Positions 63,460 to 64,000 of a stretch of DNA of 64,000 bases are shown piece after piece. The position numbers and the translations under genes were made by a program. Positions within the stretch are counted from its first letter, which is position 1. The number at the start of each line of letters is the position of its first letter. Below the pieces are notes generated by a model that worked only from the letters and a program-made list of their open reading frames with translations, searched no databases and was not told where the DNA came from. Origin of the DNA: Gammaproteobacteria bacterium (GTDB lineage Bacteria > Pseudomonadota > Gammaproteobacteria > DSM-16500); the NCBI GenBank assembly GCA_013816845.1, contig JACDDU010000006.1, positions 1-64,000 of the forward strand, given 5' to 3'.

Positions 63460-64000
63460 ATTAACTTGTGATTTAACGGATCCACTTACATTTCATGGAT
63501 GATCAAATAATAAATGATGTATGAGTATCGGCTACCGGTACTCTTGAATCAGGAAAAAAGATGCTTCGCGATAAAGCTACAAAATACGTGATTCAATAAG
63601 ATGAATAATATGTAATAAATGGAGATTGAGTTAAATTAATAAAGCACAAGAAGAATTAGCGTTAGAAAAAAACTAAACGCAATTTTGATTTTGTAGACAG
63701 GGTTGAGCCAGCACTGATCATAAATCACCTACCTACCTATTTGATCTAGAGAGCATAAAATGTATGTTTTCAAATAAGGCTATCTACTTAATTATGGTTG
63801 CGTTTATAGTCATAACCTACCCGTCCTTATAATGGGACATTTATACATTAACTATTATCAAATTACAAAATTGCCTTGAGGCATCTACACTTTACTTAAG
63901 TAATATGAGACATCATCATTAATTCTTTCAACAATAGCTTTACTAAAATCATCCGAACCCCCAATTCAATAATTAATAAAAACCATGATTTCTTATAGCA
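63460..64000. other. Right-end gene-poor stretch
   Basis: About 540 bp after the giant gene. No terminator with a clear stem. The only coding-like trace is the C-terminal remnant at 63885-63962 on the minus strand. Confidence 0.4.
63885..63962 (-). pseudogene. C-terminal remnant of an unidentified gene
   Basis: The minus strand reads GGSDDFSKAIVERINDDVSY then YLSKV and a stop, with a stop codon just upstream in the same frame. The sequence is helical and protein-like. The rest of the gene is either frameshifted or lies beyond the window edge. Function unknown. Confidence 0.3.

Noticed and set aside
1-64000. CRISPR arrays, rRNA and tRNA genes
   Set aside because: No regularly spaced direct repeats and no TPsiC-type or rRNA signatures were noticed on reading both strands; a covariance-model search would be needed to be certain.

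Overview
The window is AT-rich DNA that looks like an accessory region of an intracellular gammaproteobacterium of the Legionellales type (Legionella, Coxiella, Aquicella or Berkiella relatives). This is inferred from content only: many long genes carry eukaryote-like modules (SH2, leucine-rich repeats, Sel1, TPR, J domain, a mitochondrial-type presequence, a TET/JBP-like dioxygenase), several have acidic, E-rich C-termini of the kind seen on Dot/Icm substrates, and there is no rRNA, recognisable tRNA or housekeeping operon. No secretion-system gene lies in the window.

Layout. 1-4.3 kb: the end of an IS6-type element inserted into the 3' end of a nitroreductase-like gene, which overlaps by 4 nt a PaaK-like adenylate-forming enzyme gene. 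4.8-11.7 kb: a graveyard of IS4 and IS66 fragments, a subtilase/sedolisin remnant and frameshifted genes, with a few intact ORFs. 11.9-13.4 kb: an SH2-like protein and two gene stubs abutting a Tn3-family transposon. 13.39-19.79 kb: the transposon itself, with 33-bp terminal inverted repeats, a frameshifted tnpA, a tyrosine recombinase and three passenger genes for envelope proteins. 20-22.5 kb: decayed HigBA and AbiE toxin-antitoxin loci plus an orphan Xre regulator. 22.6-38.3 kb: a run of effector-like genes (secreted GH18 hydrolase, secreted LRR protein, coiled-coil protein with a mitochondrial-type presequence, NUDIX-like protein, winged-helix/NLS/dioxygenase protein, Sel1 protein, J-domain protein).

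38.6-48.3 kb mixes metabolic genes (PuuD-like amidotransferase, cupin, DJ-1/PfpI protein, epimerase) with an intact Phd/VapC-type toxin-antitoxin pair and a TPR protein. 48.7-51.7 kb holds two effector-like genes, one made of five tandem repeats of about 80 residues. 52-56 kb contains a SAM methyltransferase, an AurF-type diiron oxygenase with all seven metal ligands, and a GC-richer ATP-grasp ligase, which together could form a small metabolite pathway. 56.9-63.5 kb is a single gene for a 2195-residue protein joining LRRs, a transglutaminase-like Cys-His-Asp domain and two P-loop AAA modules.

Overall the region behaves like a genomic plasticity zone: long genes with host-directed domains persist intact between mobile elements and decayed stubs. 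The items that most deserve a second look are the LRR-transglutaminase-AAA giant, the putative nucleus-directed dioxygenase, the presequence-bearing coiled-coil protein, the SH2 protein and the AurF/ATP-grasp neighbourhood.
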